Positions 1-8,177 of a DNA stretch of 18,221 bases are shown piece by piece. Both the position numbers and the translations under genes were made by a program. The stretch's first letter is position 1. Every line of letters begins with the position of its first letter. Origin of the DNA: an uncultured Corynebacterium sp. (GTDB lineage: Bacteria > Actinomycetota > Actinomycetes > Mycobacteriales > Mycobacteriaceae); contig NZ_CAMICL010000040.1 in NCBI RefSeq assembly GCF_946221105.1, forward strand, positions 1-18,221, given 5' to 3'. The notes beneath the pieces are model-generated. The model had not been told where the DNA came from and searched no databases. It saw only the letters and a program-made list of their open reading frames with translations.

Positions 1-48
1 CGTGAGATACTCCAGCAAATATTCAATCGTGGCGCATTAACCGCTTGA
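1..48 (+). CDS. Possible 3' end of an upstream gene (partial)
   Basis: Frame 1 is open from the window edge to a TGA at 46-48 and reads REILQQIFNRGALTA. This looks like the C-terminal helix of a protein, but 15 codons are too few to assign a family. In other corynebacteria a hut gene or the hut regulator could sit here; that is only a guess. The stretch from 49 to 137 shows no gene. Confidence 0.25.
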   Translation, partial: REILQQIFNRGALTA

Positions 49-138
49 TCCCGCCGGCGGTTCCCAGGCTTTGGCTCCCAGGGTTTGTGCTTTCCCGCGC
101 GACCAGCGCCAAACGCCCGCACCCACGCCACACAAAAG

Positions 139-152
139 TCTCATATCCGAGA
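139..152. promoter_or_regulatory. Putative HutR-type operator upstream of hutU
   Basis: The sequence TCTCATATCCGAGA lies inside an inverted repeat, GTCTC-6 nt-GAGAC, at 138-153. From memory, the IclR-type regulator HutR of Corynebacterium resistens was described as binding TCTGwwATwCCAGA in front of hut genes; this site matches 11 of 14 positions. It lies about 90 bp before the hutU start, a sensible distance for an operator. The consensus is recalled, not looked up, and no hutR gene is visible in the window. Confidence 0.45.
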
Positions 153-243
153 CAAATCGCCCCAAACCGTCAGCCCCAACCCATGTGACGGGCGTTACTC
201 TCTATCCGATACCTCGATTGGGCAACAACAGAAAGGAATTCCC

Positions 244-1935
244 ATGGCGAAGAACTGGTCCGAAGGCGCACGCGAGGTCCGCTCCCCGCGCGGCACTGAG
301 ATTTCGGCGAAGTCGTGGCAGACCGAGGCGCCGCTGCGCATGCTGCAGAACAACCTCGACCCGGAGGTTGCGGAGCGCCCGGACGACCTGGTCGTCTACG
401 GCGGCACCGGTCGCGCTGCTCGCAGCTGGGAAGCCTTTGACGCGATCGTCGATACGCTCAAGGACCTCGAGTCCGACGAGACCCTGCTGGTGCAGTCCGG
501 CAAGCCGGTCGGTGTGTGGAAGACCAACGAGTGGGCGCCGCGCGTGCTCATCGCCAACTCCAACCTGGTGGGCGACTGGGCGAACTGGGAGCATTTCCGC
601 GAGCTCGAGGACGAGGGCCTGATGATGTACGGCCAGATGACGGCTGGCTCCTGGATCTACATCGCCACCCAGGGCATCCTGCAGGGCACCTACGAAACCT
701 TCGCGGCTGTGGCAAAGAAGCGTTTCGACGGCACCCTGGCCGGCACCCTGACCCTGACCGGCGGCTGCGGCGGCATGGGCGGCGCGCAGCCGCTGTCCGT
801 CACCCTCAACGGCGGCGCCTGCCTGATCGTCGATGTTGACGAGGGCCGCCTGAAGCGCCGCCAGGGCAAGCGCTACCTCGACGAGGTCACCACCGACCTC
901 GAGGAAGCAATCAAGCTGGTCACCGAGGCGAAGGACGAGAAGCGCGCCCTGTCCGTGGGCCTGGTGGGCAACGCCGCTGAGGTGTTCCCGGAGATGCTGC
1001 GTCGCCACCGCGCGGGCGAGTTCACCGTGGACATCGTCACCGACCAGACTTCCGCGCACGACCCGCTGTCCTACCTACCCACCGAGATCCCGTTCGAGAG
1101 CTGGCACAACGAGGCCGACGCGGATCCGACCACCTTCACCAAGAAGGCCCGCGAGGCCATGGCCGCGCAGGTCCAGGCGATGGTGGAGTTCCAGGACGAG
1201 GGCGCCGAGGTCTTCGACTACGGCAACTCCATCCGCGACGAGGCCCGCAAGGCCGGCTACACCCGCGCCTTCGAGTTCCCGGGCTTCGTCCCGGCCTACA
1301 TCCGCCCGCTGTTCTGCGAGGGTCTCGGCCCCTTCCGCTGGGTTGCCCTGTCCGGCGACCCGGAGGACATCAAGGTCACCGACCAGGCCATCAAGGAGGC
1401 CTTCCCGGACAACGAGCACCTGCACCGCTGGCTGGACGCCGCTGAGGAATACGTCGAGTTCGAGGGCCTGCCGGCTCGCATCTGCTGGCTGGGCTACGGC
1501 GAGCGCGCCAAGGCCGGCGTGATCTTCAACAACCTGGTCAAGGAGGGCAAGGTCAAGGCCCCGATCGTCATCGGCCGCGACCACCTGGACTCCGGCTCCG
1601 TGGCGTCGCCGTACCGCGAGACCGAGTCCATGCTCGACGGCACCGACGCCGTCGCGGACTGGCCGCTGCTCAACGCCATGACCGCCGTTTCCGGCGGCGC
1701 GACCTGGGTGTCCATCCACCACGGCGGCGGCGTGGGCATGGGCCGTTCCATCCACACCGGCCAGGTCACGGTGGCTGACGGCACCGAGCTCGCGGAGGCG
1801 AAGCTCAAGGCTGTGCTCACCAACGACCCGGGCATGGGTGTTATCCGCCACGTCGATGCCGGCTACACCCGCGCCGACGAGGTGGCCAAGGAGCGCGGCG
1901 TGCGCATCCCGATGGAGTTCAAGGCGCGCGACTAA
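244..1935 (+). CDS. hutU: Urocanate hydratase (urocanase)
   Basis: The product (563 aa) should convert urocanate to 4-imidazolone-5-propionate in the cytoplasm, the second step of histidine degradation, using tightly bound NAD+ as an electrophile. The NAD-binding glycine-rich motif GGCGGMGGAQP is at residues 173-183. Cys414 in PARICW corresponds to the family's active-site cysteine, and the conserved block GRDHLDSGSVASP follows. The length matches the family norm of about 550-560 aa. The ATG at 244 is chosen because GAAAGGA (231-237) sits 6 nt upstream and the protein begins where urocanases usually do; the frame is open further upstream but without support. hutI follows after 91 bp, separated by a hairpin. 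The protein appears intact. Confidence 0.97.
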   Translation: MAKNWSEGAREVRSPRGTEISAKSWQTEAPLRMLQNNLDPEVAERPDDLVVYGGTGRAARSWEAFDAIVDTLKDLESDETLLVQSGKPVGVWKTNEWAPRVLIANSNLVGDWANWEHFRELEDEGLMMYGQMTAGSWIYIATQGILQGTYETFAAVAKKRFDGTLAGTLTLTGGCGGMGGAQPLSVTLNGGACLIVDVDEGRLKRRQGKRYLDEVTTDLEEAIKLVTEAKDEKRALSVGLVGNAAEVFPEMLRRHRAGEFTVDIVTDQTSAHDPLSYLPTEIPFESWHNEADADPTTFTKKAREAMAAQVQAMVEFQDEGAEVFDYGNSIRDEARKAGYTRAFEFPGFVPAYIRPLFCEGLGPFRWVALSGDPEDIKVTDQAIKEAFPDNEHLHRWLDAAEEYVEFEGLPARICWLGYGERAKAGVIFNNLVKEGKVKAPIVIGRDHLDSGSVASPYRETESMLDGTDAVADWPLLNAMTAVSGGATWVSIHHGGGVGMGRSIHTGQVTVADGTELAEAKLKAVLTNDPGMGVIRHVDAGYTRADEVAKERGVRIPMEFKARD

Positions 1936-1945
1936 TCCGCACCTC

Positions 1946-1986
1946 AAGCGCTGACGTTTCCCCTCGCGGGCGCGTCAGCGCTTTTC
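1946..1986 (+). terminator. Terminator-like hairpin between hutU and hutI
   Basis: AAGCGCTGACG (1946-1956) pairs perfectly with CGTCAGCGCTT (1973-1983) around a 16-nt loop, and the run continues as TTTTC. It has the form of an intrinsic terminator or attenuator. Because hutI has no obvious separate promoter in the remaining 40 bp, the hairpin may instead lower hutI expression relative to hutU or stabilise the hutU mRNA 3' end. Confidence 0.7.
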
Positions 1987-2026
1987 ATTACCCTGGGCCC
2001 TGCAAAATCCCCAAAGAAAGGCACTC

Positions 2027-3220
2027 ATGAGCACCTTCATCACCGGTATTTCCGAGCTGCGCACCGTCTCCGAGCTCGGCACGATCAAAGACGCCGCAAT
2101 GCTTATCGACGACGGCGTGGTCACCTGGGTCGGCCCCGCCAACGAGGCGCCGGCTGAGGCGGCGAAGGCGGCGGAAACTGTAGACGTCGAGAAGCGAGCT
2201 GTGCTCCCTGGCTGGGTGGACTCCCACTCGCACATGGTCTTCGACGGCAACCGCGCCGAGGAATTCGAGGCGCGCATGGCGGGCGAAGGTTACGCCGCCG
2301 GCGGCATCGCCGTGACCATGGAGGCCACCCGCTCCGCCGGCGAGGAGCGCCTGGACAAGCTGGTGGCGGAGCGCGTCGCCGCAGGTCACGCGGGCGGCTC
2401 CACCACGTTTGAGACCAAGACCGGCTACGGCCTGAACGTCGAATCCGAGGCCGAGGCCGCGCGCGTGGCCGCCCGCCACGTCGACGAGGTCACCTTCCTC
2501 GGTGCCCACCTCGTGCCGCCGGGGGCGGACGCCGACGAGTACCTCGACGAGGTGGTCGGCCCGATGCTCGACGCGGTGAAGGACCACGTGCAGTGGATCG
2601 ACGTGTTCTGCGAGCGCGGCGCGTTCAACGAGGAGCAGTCCCGCCGCGTCCTCGAGGCCGGCAAGGCGGTTGGCCTGGGCGTTCGCGTGCACGGCAACCA
2701 GCTCGGGCAGGGTCCGGGCGTGAAGCTCGCCGTGGAGATGGGCGCGGCCAGCGTCGACCACGTGAACTACCTGTCCGACGAGGACTTCAAGCTGCTGGCG
2801 GAGTCGGACACCGTCGCGACACTGCTGCCCGCCTGCGACCTGTCCACCCGCGAGGAGCTCGCCCCGGGCCGCAAGCTCATCGACGCCGGCGCCACCGTCG
2901 CCATCGCCTCCAACCTGAACCCGGGCACCTCCTACACCTCCTCGATGAACTTCTGCGTCACCACCGCGGTGCTGCAGCAGCACCTCACCCTCGACGAGGC
3001 CATCGAGGCCGCCACCACCGGCGGCGCCAAAGCCTTGCGACGCCACAACGTCGGCGACGGCAAGGACCCCCAGGGCCGCCCGGCGAAGGGCACGCTGGTG
3101 CCGGGCGCCGCCGCCGACCTGCACATCCTCGACGCCGAAAACGCCATCAACCTGGCGTACCGCCCCGGCATGCCGATCACCTGGCAGACCTGGGTCGCCG
3201 GCAAGAAGGTCTACGGCTAG
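2027..3220 (+). CDS. hutI: Imidazolonepropionase
   Basis: The product (397 aa) should hydrolyse 4-imidazolone-5-propionate to N-formimino-L-glutamate, step three of histidine degradation. It is a cytoplasmic amidohydrolase-superfamily enzyme. The metal-binding HSH motif is His67/His69 in GWVDSHSHMVF. Further candidate metal and substrate residues are His161 (AHLVPPG), His222 (VHGNQ) and His245 (DHVNY), and FETKTGYGL (128-136) is typical of HutI. The family motif D-x-NPG[ST] near the C-terminal side of the barrel reads NLNPGTS here, with Asn296 where HutI enzymes usually carry Asp. AAAGAAAGG (2013-2021) precedes the ATG. The length is normal (about 400 aa). It is probably co-transcribed with hutU despite the hairpin between them. 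Confidence 0.95.
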   Translation: MSTFITGISELRTVSELGTIKDAAMLIDDGVVTWVGPANEAPAEAAKAAETVDVEKRAVLPGWVDSHSHMVFDGNRAEEFEARMAGEGYAAGGIAVTMEATRSAGEERLDKLVAERVAAGHAGGSTTFETKTGYGLNVESEAEAARVAARHVDEVTFLGAHLVPPGADADEYLDEVVGPMLDAVKDHVQWIDVFCERGAFNEEQSRRVLEAGKAVGLGVRVHGNQLGQGPGVKLAVEMGAASVDHVNYLSDEDFKLLAESDTVATLLPACDLSTREELAPGRKLIDAGATVAIASNLNPGTSYTSSMNFCVTTAVLQQHLTLDEAIEAATTGGAKALRRHNVGDGKDPQGRPAKGTLVPGAAADLHILDAENAINLAYRPGMPITWQTWVAGKKVYG

Positions 3221-3305
3221 CGCAGGCGGGGCCGGGTGCGGTGCGCAGCCCCGCCGGCGCACACCCGCGCTCGCGCCCGCGCCCAAAACCCTGGATCCAG
3301 CTAGT

Positions 3306-3352
3306 AAGACCCAGCTATTCGCCGAAAAACAGCGACTAGCTGGGTCTTTATA
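3306..3352. terminator. Bidirectional terminator between hutI and ugpC
   Basis: AAGACCCAGCTA (3306-3317) is perfectly complementary to TAGCTGGGTCTT (3337-3348), a 12-bp stem with a 19-nt loop. It lies between two convergent genes (hutI ends at 3220, ugpC ends at 3409) and probably ends transcription from both sides. A short palindrome, CTGGATCCAG, lies just to its left. Confidence 0.75.
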
Positions 3353-3408
3353 GCTGGTTTTGGACGAATGGCCGCTGGGCTAGAAGCGAGGGCACAACCG
3401 TTCAGCTG

Positions 3409-4539
3409 CTACAGGTAGTCGTAGTTGATCTCGGTCTCCGGATCGAAGAAGACTACGCCGCCCTCCATCGGCCGCAGGAAGATGGTGTCTCCGTGGTCAA
3501 CCTCGATGCCACGCGGCACCTTGACCGTGATGCGGTCGCCGCGTACCGCGATCACGCTGTCTGCGGTTTCCTGGCGGTGACCGTAGACGTACAGGTCGGA
3601 ACCCAGGTGCTCCACAATGTCCACCTCGACCGGCAAGCCGTAGTGCTGCCCCGGCTGGTTCACACCAACGATTTCCCAGTTCTCCGGGCGCACCCCGACG
3701 ATGACGCGCTCGGACTCCACCTTGGCCGCGAGTTCGCGGGGGATGAAGTAGTCCAGGGCATGGCCTTTGCCGCCGACAACGTGGCCGTCGATAAACGGCA
3801 CATTGTCGATCAAGGTCATCGCCGGCGAGCCGATAAACGACGCAACGAACGTATTGCCCGGGTTGCTGTACAGATTTGCCGGAGTATCCACCTGCTGGAG
3901 GATCCCTTTCTTCAGCACACAAACCCGGTCGCCCATGGTCATCGCCTCAGTCTGGTCATGGGTGACGTAGACCGTGGTTGTACCCAGCTTGCGCTGTAAC
4001 TGCAGAATCTGCGCACGGGTAGACACGCGCAGCTTGGCGTCCAGGTTGGACAGCGGCTCGTCCATGAGGAACACCTTGGGCTCGCGCACGATGGCACGCC
4101 CCATTGCGACGCGCTGACGCTGGCCACCGGACATAGCAGCCGGCTTCTTGTCCATGAGGTCTTCCAGCTCGAGCATCTTCGCGGCGAAATCCACGCGCTC
4201 TGCGATGGTCGCCTTGTCTACCTTCGCGTTTTCCAGCGCAAACGCCATGTTCTGGCGGGCTGTCATGTTCGGGTAGAGCGCATACGACTGGAACACCATG
4301 GCTACGTCCCGGTCGCGCGGCCGCGTCTCAGTCACGTCCTTGCCGTCGATGAAGATCTGGCCTTCATCCACCGGCTCCAATCCTGCGAGCATGCGCAGGG
4401 TTGTGGACTTGCCGCAGCCGGATGGGCCGACAAGGACCAGGAACTCGCCATCGGCGATGTCCAGGCTGATACGGCTGACTGCGGGTGGGAGTGACGGGTC
4501 ATAGATGCGGGACGCCTGTCGGAATTCGACGGTTGCCAT
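3409..4539 (-). CDS. ugpC: ABC transporter ATPase for glycerol-3-phosphate uptake
   Basis: This 376-aa ATP-binding subunit of the MsmX/UgpC/MalK type would energise import through UgpA/UgpE. All ABC landmarks are present: Walker A GPSGCGKST (38-46), Q-loop Gln84, signature MSGGQ (136-140), Walker B VFLMDEP (156-162) and switch His194. About 150 C-terminal residues form the TOBE-type regulatory domain expected for this subfamily. AAAAGGA lies 7 nt before the ATG. It is the last gene of the operon, 33 bp after ugpB. MalK-type ATPases can serve several sugar importers, so substrate assignment rests on the gene order ugpA-E-B-C, which matches the known corynebacterial operon. Confidence 0.92.
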   Translation of the reverse strand: MATVEFRQASRIYDPSLPPAVSRISLDIADGEFLVLVGPSGCGKSTTLRMLAGLEPVDEGQIFIDGKDVTETRPRDRDVAMVFQSYALYPNMTARQNMAFALENAKVDKATIAERVDFAAKMLELEDLMDKKPAAMSGGQRQRVAMGRAIVREPKVFLMDEPLSNLDAKLRVSTRAQILQLQRKLGTTTVYVTHDQTEAMTMGDRVCVLKKGILQQVDTPANLYSNPGNTFVASFIGSPAMTLIDNVPFIDGHVVGGKGHALDYFIPRELAAKVESERVIVGVRPENWEIVGVNQPGQHYGLPVEVDIVEHLGSDLYVYGHRQETADSVIAVRGDRITVKVPRGIEVDHGDTIFLRPMEGGVVFFDPETEINYDYL

Positions 4540-4572
4540 GTGCCAGTCCTTTTCGTGCTCGAGCCAGGGCGG

Positions 4573-5895
4573 CTACTTGTCCAACTTCGGGGCGATATCG
4601 CGGTCGATGACCTGCTGGGTCTCCTTGTCAAGATCAGCGAAGACCTGCTCCACGTCCTGGCCGCCGACAGTGATCTTGTCCAAAGCGCCACCGATGCGTT
4701 TGCCGCCGCCCGGCACGAACACACGCGCGTAGTCCTGTGGCTTCGTGTTTTCGTTCAGCTGCTTGATTGCGGTCTCTGCGTTCGGGTTCTCGTCCAGGAA
4801 CTTGCGCTCCTCCGCGTTCTCCAGCGCGTCCTTACGCACCGGCATGTAACCGGTCTGCTGCGAGAACTTGATGGTGTTTTCGGTGTTGGTGATGAAGTCG
4901 ATGAACTTCACCGCATTCTTCTTGCGGGCATCAGAAATGCCGCTCGGCACTGCCAAGCCAGCGCCACCGGTGGCTGCGGACGGGCCAGGGCCCGGCAGGT
5001 AGGTAGTGATGAACGGGATCGTTGCGGAGTCCTTCAGGCCGCCCAGGGAACCCGTCGATTCCAGCAGTGCCGACGCATTGCCGTTGCCGAAGGCGACAGT
5101 CGGGTCGGTGCTGATCTCGATGTGCCCCTTCTGCACCTGGTCCTGCAGGAACTTGCCTGCCTCGACGGTCTTCGGGTCGGAGAAGGTCGGCTCCCACTCG
5201 TTGGAGTAGCCGCCACCGAACGCCCACACCATGCCCTGGAAATACCAGTCGAGGTAGGTCGAGCCATCCGGAATGGTCAGCGCAGGGTTGCCCGTTTGCT
5301 CCTTGAGCTTGCCCGCCCACTCATCGAACTCCTGCCAGGTCTCCGGGCCGCGATCCGTCGGCAAGCCTGCGGCAGCCAGATCGTCAGTGTTCCAGTACAT
5401 GAGGTTGGTGGAACGGGAGTACGGCACGCCGTAGTGCTTGCCGTCGTACAGGTAGTCGTCGCGCAGGGTGTCCACGTACGAATCGGAGTCGATGTTTTCA
5501 GACTCCCAGAGCTCGTCCAGCGGGGTGGTGGCGTCGTTCAGTGCAAAGTTGAACCAGGTCACGTCGGAAGCGACGATGACATCCGGCAGATCAGAGCCCG
5601 CGAGTGCGGCGTTGAACTTCTGCGCCAGCTCTTCGTAGTTGGCGCCACCGTCGACCAGTTCCACAGTCAGATCCGGGTTTTCTTCCTCAAACGCATCGAT
5701 GAGCTCCTGCTCCAGGTCTCGGGACTTGCCCGGGTGGTTGGACCAGAAGACAATCGTGTTCTCATCGCCGGAGGCGTTCCCGCCGGTGTCGCCGCCGTCG
5801 CTGGTAGAGCCACCTGCGCATGCGGTCAGGGAGACAGCGGTGAGAGCAGCCAATGCGGCGGCCCCAAAACGCTTGGTCAAAGAATTGGTGGACAT
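4573..5895 (-). CDS. ugpB: Glycerol-3-phosphate ABC transporter substrate-binding lipoprotein
   Basis: This is a 440-aa extracytoplasmic family 1 solute-binding protein. The N-terminus is a typical lipoprotein signal: basic KR, a hydrophobic alanine/leucine stretch, then lipobox LTAC with Cys26 as the lipidated residue, followed by a Gly/Ser-rich linker. It should capture glycerol-3-phosphate or glycerophosphodiesters at the membrane surface. The frame has an ATG 12 nt further upstream (5907), but the sequence GGAG-AAACCC lies directly before the ATG at 5895, so I prefer the internal start. It sits between ugpE (43 bp from this start) and ugpC (33 bp). Substrate identity is inferred from operon order; the binding domain alone would only say carbohydrate or polyol. 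Confidence 0.9.
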   Translation of the reverse strand: MSTNSLTKRFGAAALAALTAVSLTACAGGSTSDGGDTGGNASGDENTIVFWSNHPGKSRDLEQELIDAFEEENPDLTVELVDGGANYEELAQKFNAALAGSDLPDVIVASDVTWFNFALNDATTPLDELWESENIDSDSYVDTLRDDYLYDGKHYGVPYSRSTNLMYWNTDDLAAAGLPTDRGPETWQEFDEWAGKLKEQTGNPALTIPDGSTYLDWYFQGMVWAFGGGYSNEWEPTFSDPKTVEAGKFLQDQVQKGHIEISTDPTVAFGNGNASALLESTGSLGGLKDSATIPFITTYLPGPGPSAATGGAGLAVPSGISDARKKNAVKFIDFITNTENTIKFSQQTGYMPVRKDALENAEERKFLDENPNAETAIKQLNENTKPQDYARVFVPGGGKRIGGALDKITVGGQDVEQVFADLDKETQQVIDRDIAPKLDK

Positions 5896-5938
5896 GGGTT
5901 TCTCCATTCTTGAATTGGTACAGGGAGTGTGTGGCGGG

Positions 5939-6934
5939 TTAGCCCTTGACGGCGCCCGCGGTCAGACCCTTGATCATCTGCTTCTGCAGCAAGATGAACA
6001 CGATGATCATGGGAAGCGTGGTCAGCACCGTGCCGGCCATCACGGGTGCCCAGTTGGTTAGGCCCTCCGCATCCTGCAGTCGGGTCAGACCGACGGGGAG
6101 CGTGGCTGCGGCCGGAGTATCCGTAATCAGGAACGGCCAGAGGTACTCGTTCCACTCATTGACCACAGTGATGAGCAGGAACGCGGACAGGGTCGGCCAA
6201 GACATCGGCAGAACCACCTTGAACAGCCGGGTGAAAAAGCCGGCACCGTCCATCTCGGCGGCCTCGATGATTTCCACGGGCAGGGACTGGAAGTGGTTGC
6301 GCATGAGGAAGCACCCGAACGCCACTCCAGCCAGCGGAACGATCACACCAGTCCAGGTGTCGCGCCAGCCTAACGACGCAGCGAGCGCGTAGTTGGAAAT
6401 GATCGTGATCTGGTTCGGCACCATTAGCGCTGCAATCACCAGCAGGAACAGCAAGTTCCGTCCCGGGAAGCGGAGGAAGGCGAAAGCGTACGCGGACAAC
6501 ACGCCAAGCACGACCTTGATCACAGTGAGGATGAGTGTGATGCCGATGGAGTTGCGCAAGTACTGCGGGAAACCGGATGTCTCCCACACACGCGCGTAGT
6601 TCTCCGGCACCAACGGGTCCGGCCAGAACGTGATCGGGTCCGAATACACGTCTTGGTAGGTCTTGAACGACGTGATCACGATGAAGTACAGCGGCACCAA
6701 GATCATCAGCACTGTCAGCACCAAGGCGATGTACCCCAGCACCTTCATGCCCTTGGAGCTCGCTTCGGCCGGTGCGCCTTTGCGCTTGCGCTGCGCTTCG
6801 GTGATCACTGGCTCGCCGGACCCCTGGCTGCCGGGCACCGGCGGCAGAGAATCTTCGTCTCGCACGATCGCCGCCGGGCGCTGGCGCGCTGGTTTCGCGG
6901 TGTTGCCGGACTCAGCCGAGAATTTCGTCGACAT
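5939..6934 (-). CDS. ugpE: Glycerol-3-phosphate ABC transporter permease (MalG type)
   Basis: This 331-aa inner-membrane permease has about six predicted membrane spans. The cytoplasmic EAA loop, EAAEMDGAGFFTRLFKVVLP, is the docking site for UgpC. The first about 65 residues are a hydrophilic, Pro/Arg/Lys-rich cytoplasmic tail, so the protein is longer than typical MalG-type permeases (about 275-300 aa). Its ATG immediately follows the ugpA stop codon (TAA-ATG), so translation is probably coupled. An alternative later start would shorten the tail, but no better ribosome site was seen. Confidence 0.92.
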   Translation of the reverse strand: MSTKFSAESGNTAKPARQRPAAIVRDEDSLPPVPGSQGSGEPVITEAQRKRKGAPAEASSKGMKVLGYIALVLTVLMILVPLYFIVITSFKTYQDVYSDPITFWPDPLVPENYARVWETSGFPQYLRNSIGITLILTVIKVVLGVLSAYAFAFLRFPGRNLLFLLVIAALMVPNQITIISNYALAASLGWRDTWTGVIVPLAGVAFGCFLMRNHFQSLPVEIIEAAEMDGAGFFTRLFKVVLPMSWPTLSAFLLITVVNEWNEYLWPFLITDTPAAATLPVGLTRLQDAEGLTNWAPVMAGTVLTTLPMIIVFILLQKQMIKGLTAGAVKG

Positions 6935-7888
6935 TTACTTGTCCAACCTTTCCTGCAGCTTGATCTGGAGCACAGTGATGATCAGGACCACCAAGAACAT
7001 GACCGTCGCCACCGCGGCGCCATAACCGGCGCGGCCGTTGACGAAGGTCTCGGTGTAGACCTGGAACACCATCGTTGTGGTGCCGTAGGTGAACGGGCCT
7101 CCCCTGGTCATCGCGTTGATGATGTCGAAGACCTGGAAGGAGCTGAGCAGGACCGTGATCAGCAGGAAGAAAGTGGTTCCGCGCAGCTGAGGCAGGACCA
7201 CCCGGAAAAAGTGGCGCGAGGCAGACGTTCCGTCAATCTCGGCCGCCTCGTCCAGATCGTGCCGCCGCCCCTGCAGCGCCGCCAAGTAGATGACAAAGAC
7301 GTAGCCCACGTTTTTCCAGATATACGTCACCGTGATCATGAACAGCGCCCAGCCGGAGTTCTGATAGAAATTCGGCACCGGAATGTTCACCAGGTTGAGG
7401 AAGTACTGGATCAACCCGTAGCGCGGGTCGAACACAAACTGGAAGGCCACACCAATGGCAGCACCGGCGATGACGTACGGGGCAAACACCATGGAACGCA
7501 CCGCGGCGCGCCCGAACAGTTTCTGGTCGAGCAGCACGGCGAGCGCAAGCCCAATCACCATCGATCCCGCTACTGCAAAGAAGGTGAAGATCAGGGTGTT
7601 CCAGACGATCGTCTTCGTCTCGGGAGCCTGGAACCAGTCGATATAGTTCTGCAGCCCGACCCACGTCATCGACGGCGATGAGATGTTCCAGTTGTAGAAG
7701 GAAATGCGAATGTTGTCTACCAGCGGACGGTAGGTAAACAGGATCAGCAACAGCAGGTTAGGGCCGATTAACAGGGCAGCTAAGCCAACTTGGCGCCAGT
7801 CAACTTTCCGGCGTCCCTTGCCACGAGATGCCGCATACTCCTTGGAGACCTCGGGCTCCACGGAGACAGCCGGAATTATCGAACTCAT
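6935..7888 (-). CDS. ugpA: Glycerol-3-phosphate ABC transporter permease (MalF type)
   Basis: This 317-aa permease has six membrane spans and the EAA loop EAAEIDGTSASRHFFRVVLP, which contacts UgpC. It pairs with UgpE to form the channel and is the first gene of the operon. The ATG at 7888 gives a normal N-terminus (MSSIIPAV...). A GTG at 7921 extends the frame by 11 residues without a clear ribosome site, so the start is uncertain. No strong Shine-Dalgarno is visible for either. The upstream region holds candidate promoter and operator elements. Confidence 0.9.
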   Translation of the reverse strand: MSSIIPAVSVEPEVSKEYAASRGKGRRKVDWRQVGLAALLIGPNLLLLILFTYRPLVDNIRISFYNWNISSPSMTWVGLQNYIDWFQAPETKTIVWNTLIFTFFAVAGSMVIGLALAVLLDQKLFGRAAVRSMVFAPYVIAGAAIGVAFQFVFDPRYGLIQYFLNLVNIPVPNFYQNSGWALFMITVTYIWKNVGYVFVIYLAALQGRRHDLDEAAEIDGTSASRHFFRVVLPQLRGTTFFLLITVLLSSFQVFDIINAMTRGGPFTYGTTTMVFQVYTETFVNGRAGYGAAVATVMFLVVLIITVLQIKLQERLDK

Positions 7889-7928
7889 GCGGAGCACCGT
7901 AAGCCCCGTCCATGAACGCACAGTGAAC

Positions 7929-7945
7929 TTAAAGTTGTATTAAAG
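7929..7945. promoter_or_regulatory. Direct repeat upstream of ugpA, possible regulator site
   Basis: TTAAAG occurs at 7929-7934 and again at 7940-7945, an 11-bp period (one helical turn), just upstream of the ugp operon. In C. glutamicum ugp genes belong to the phosphate-starvation response controlled by PhoR, which binds tandem direct repeats. The spacing here fits that kind of site, but I cannot match it to a reliable consensus. On the minus strand the TACAAC at 7939-7934 could be a -10 element overlapping the repeat. Confidence 0.25.
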
Positions 7946-8052
7946 AAAACGTTCAGCCAACTGATCGCACCTGTCGCGAAACCGCAATGTAGTGCGAAGA
8001 TACAAAGGCTGTCGCCCCCTCGACAGTCGCAGCAATCTCAGGATCCACAAAG

Positions 8053-8120
8053 AAACCGGCTACCTAGAACCGGCTCGCTCGCGATATTTCAGCGGGTAGC
8101 CGGTTGGAGGTAGCCGGTTT
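8053..8120 (-). terminator. Nested inverted-repeat terminator after the DUF5926 gene
   Basis: AAACCGGCTACCT (8053-8065) pairs perfectly with AGGTAGCCGGTTT (8108-8120). Inside it, after a 2-nt mismatch on each side, AACCGGCT (8068-8075) pairs with AGCCGGTT (8098-8105), leaving a 22-nt loop. The resulting 21-bp interrupted stem lies 58 nt after the stop codon of the minus-strand DUF5926 gene and is followed on that strand by TCTTTG. It likely insulates that gene from ugpA. A smaller hairpin, CTGTCG/CGACAG, is at 8009-8026. Confidence 0.65.
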
Positions 8121-8177
8121 ACGGTTTGGGGGCGCGCAGCGAGACCGACCCGCGCGGCGCGACCACCCCTACCAGCG

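Noticed and set aside
85..243. Extended N-terminus of HutU from an ATG at 85
   Set aside because: The added 53 residues are not urocanase-like, the HutR-like site lies within them, and GAAAGGA marks the ATG at 244.
3493..3999. Long + strand frames across the ugp and GDPD genes
   Set aside because: They are antisense shadows typical of high-GC genes; the minus-strand proteins have full family motifs.
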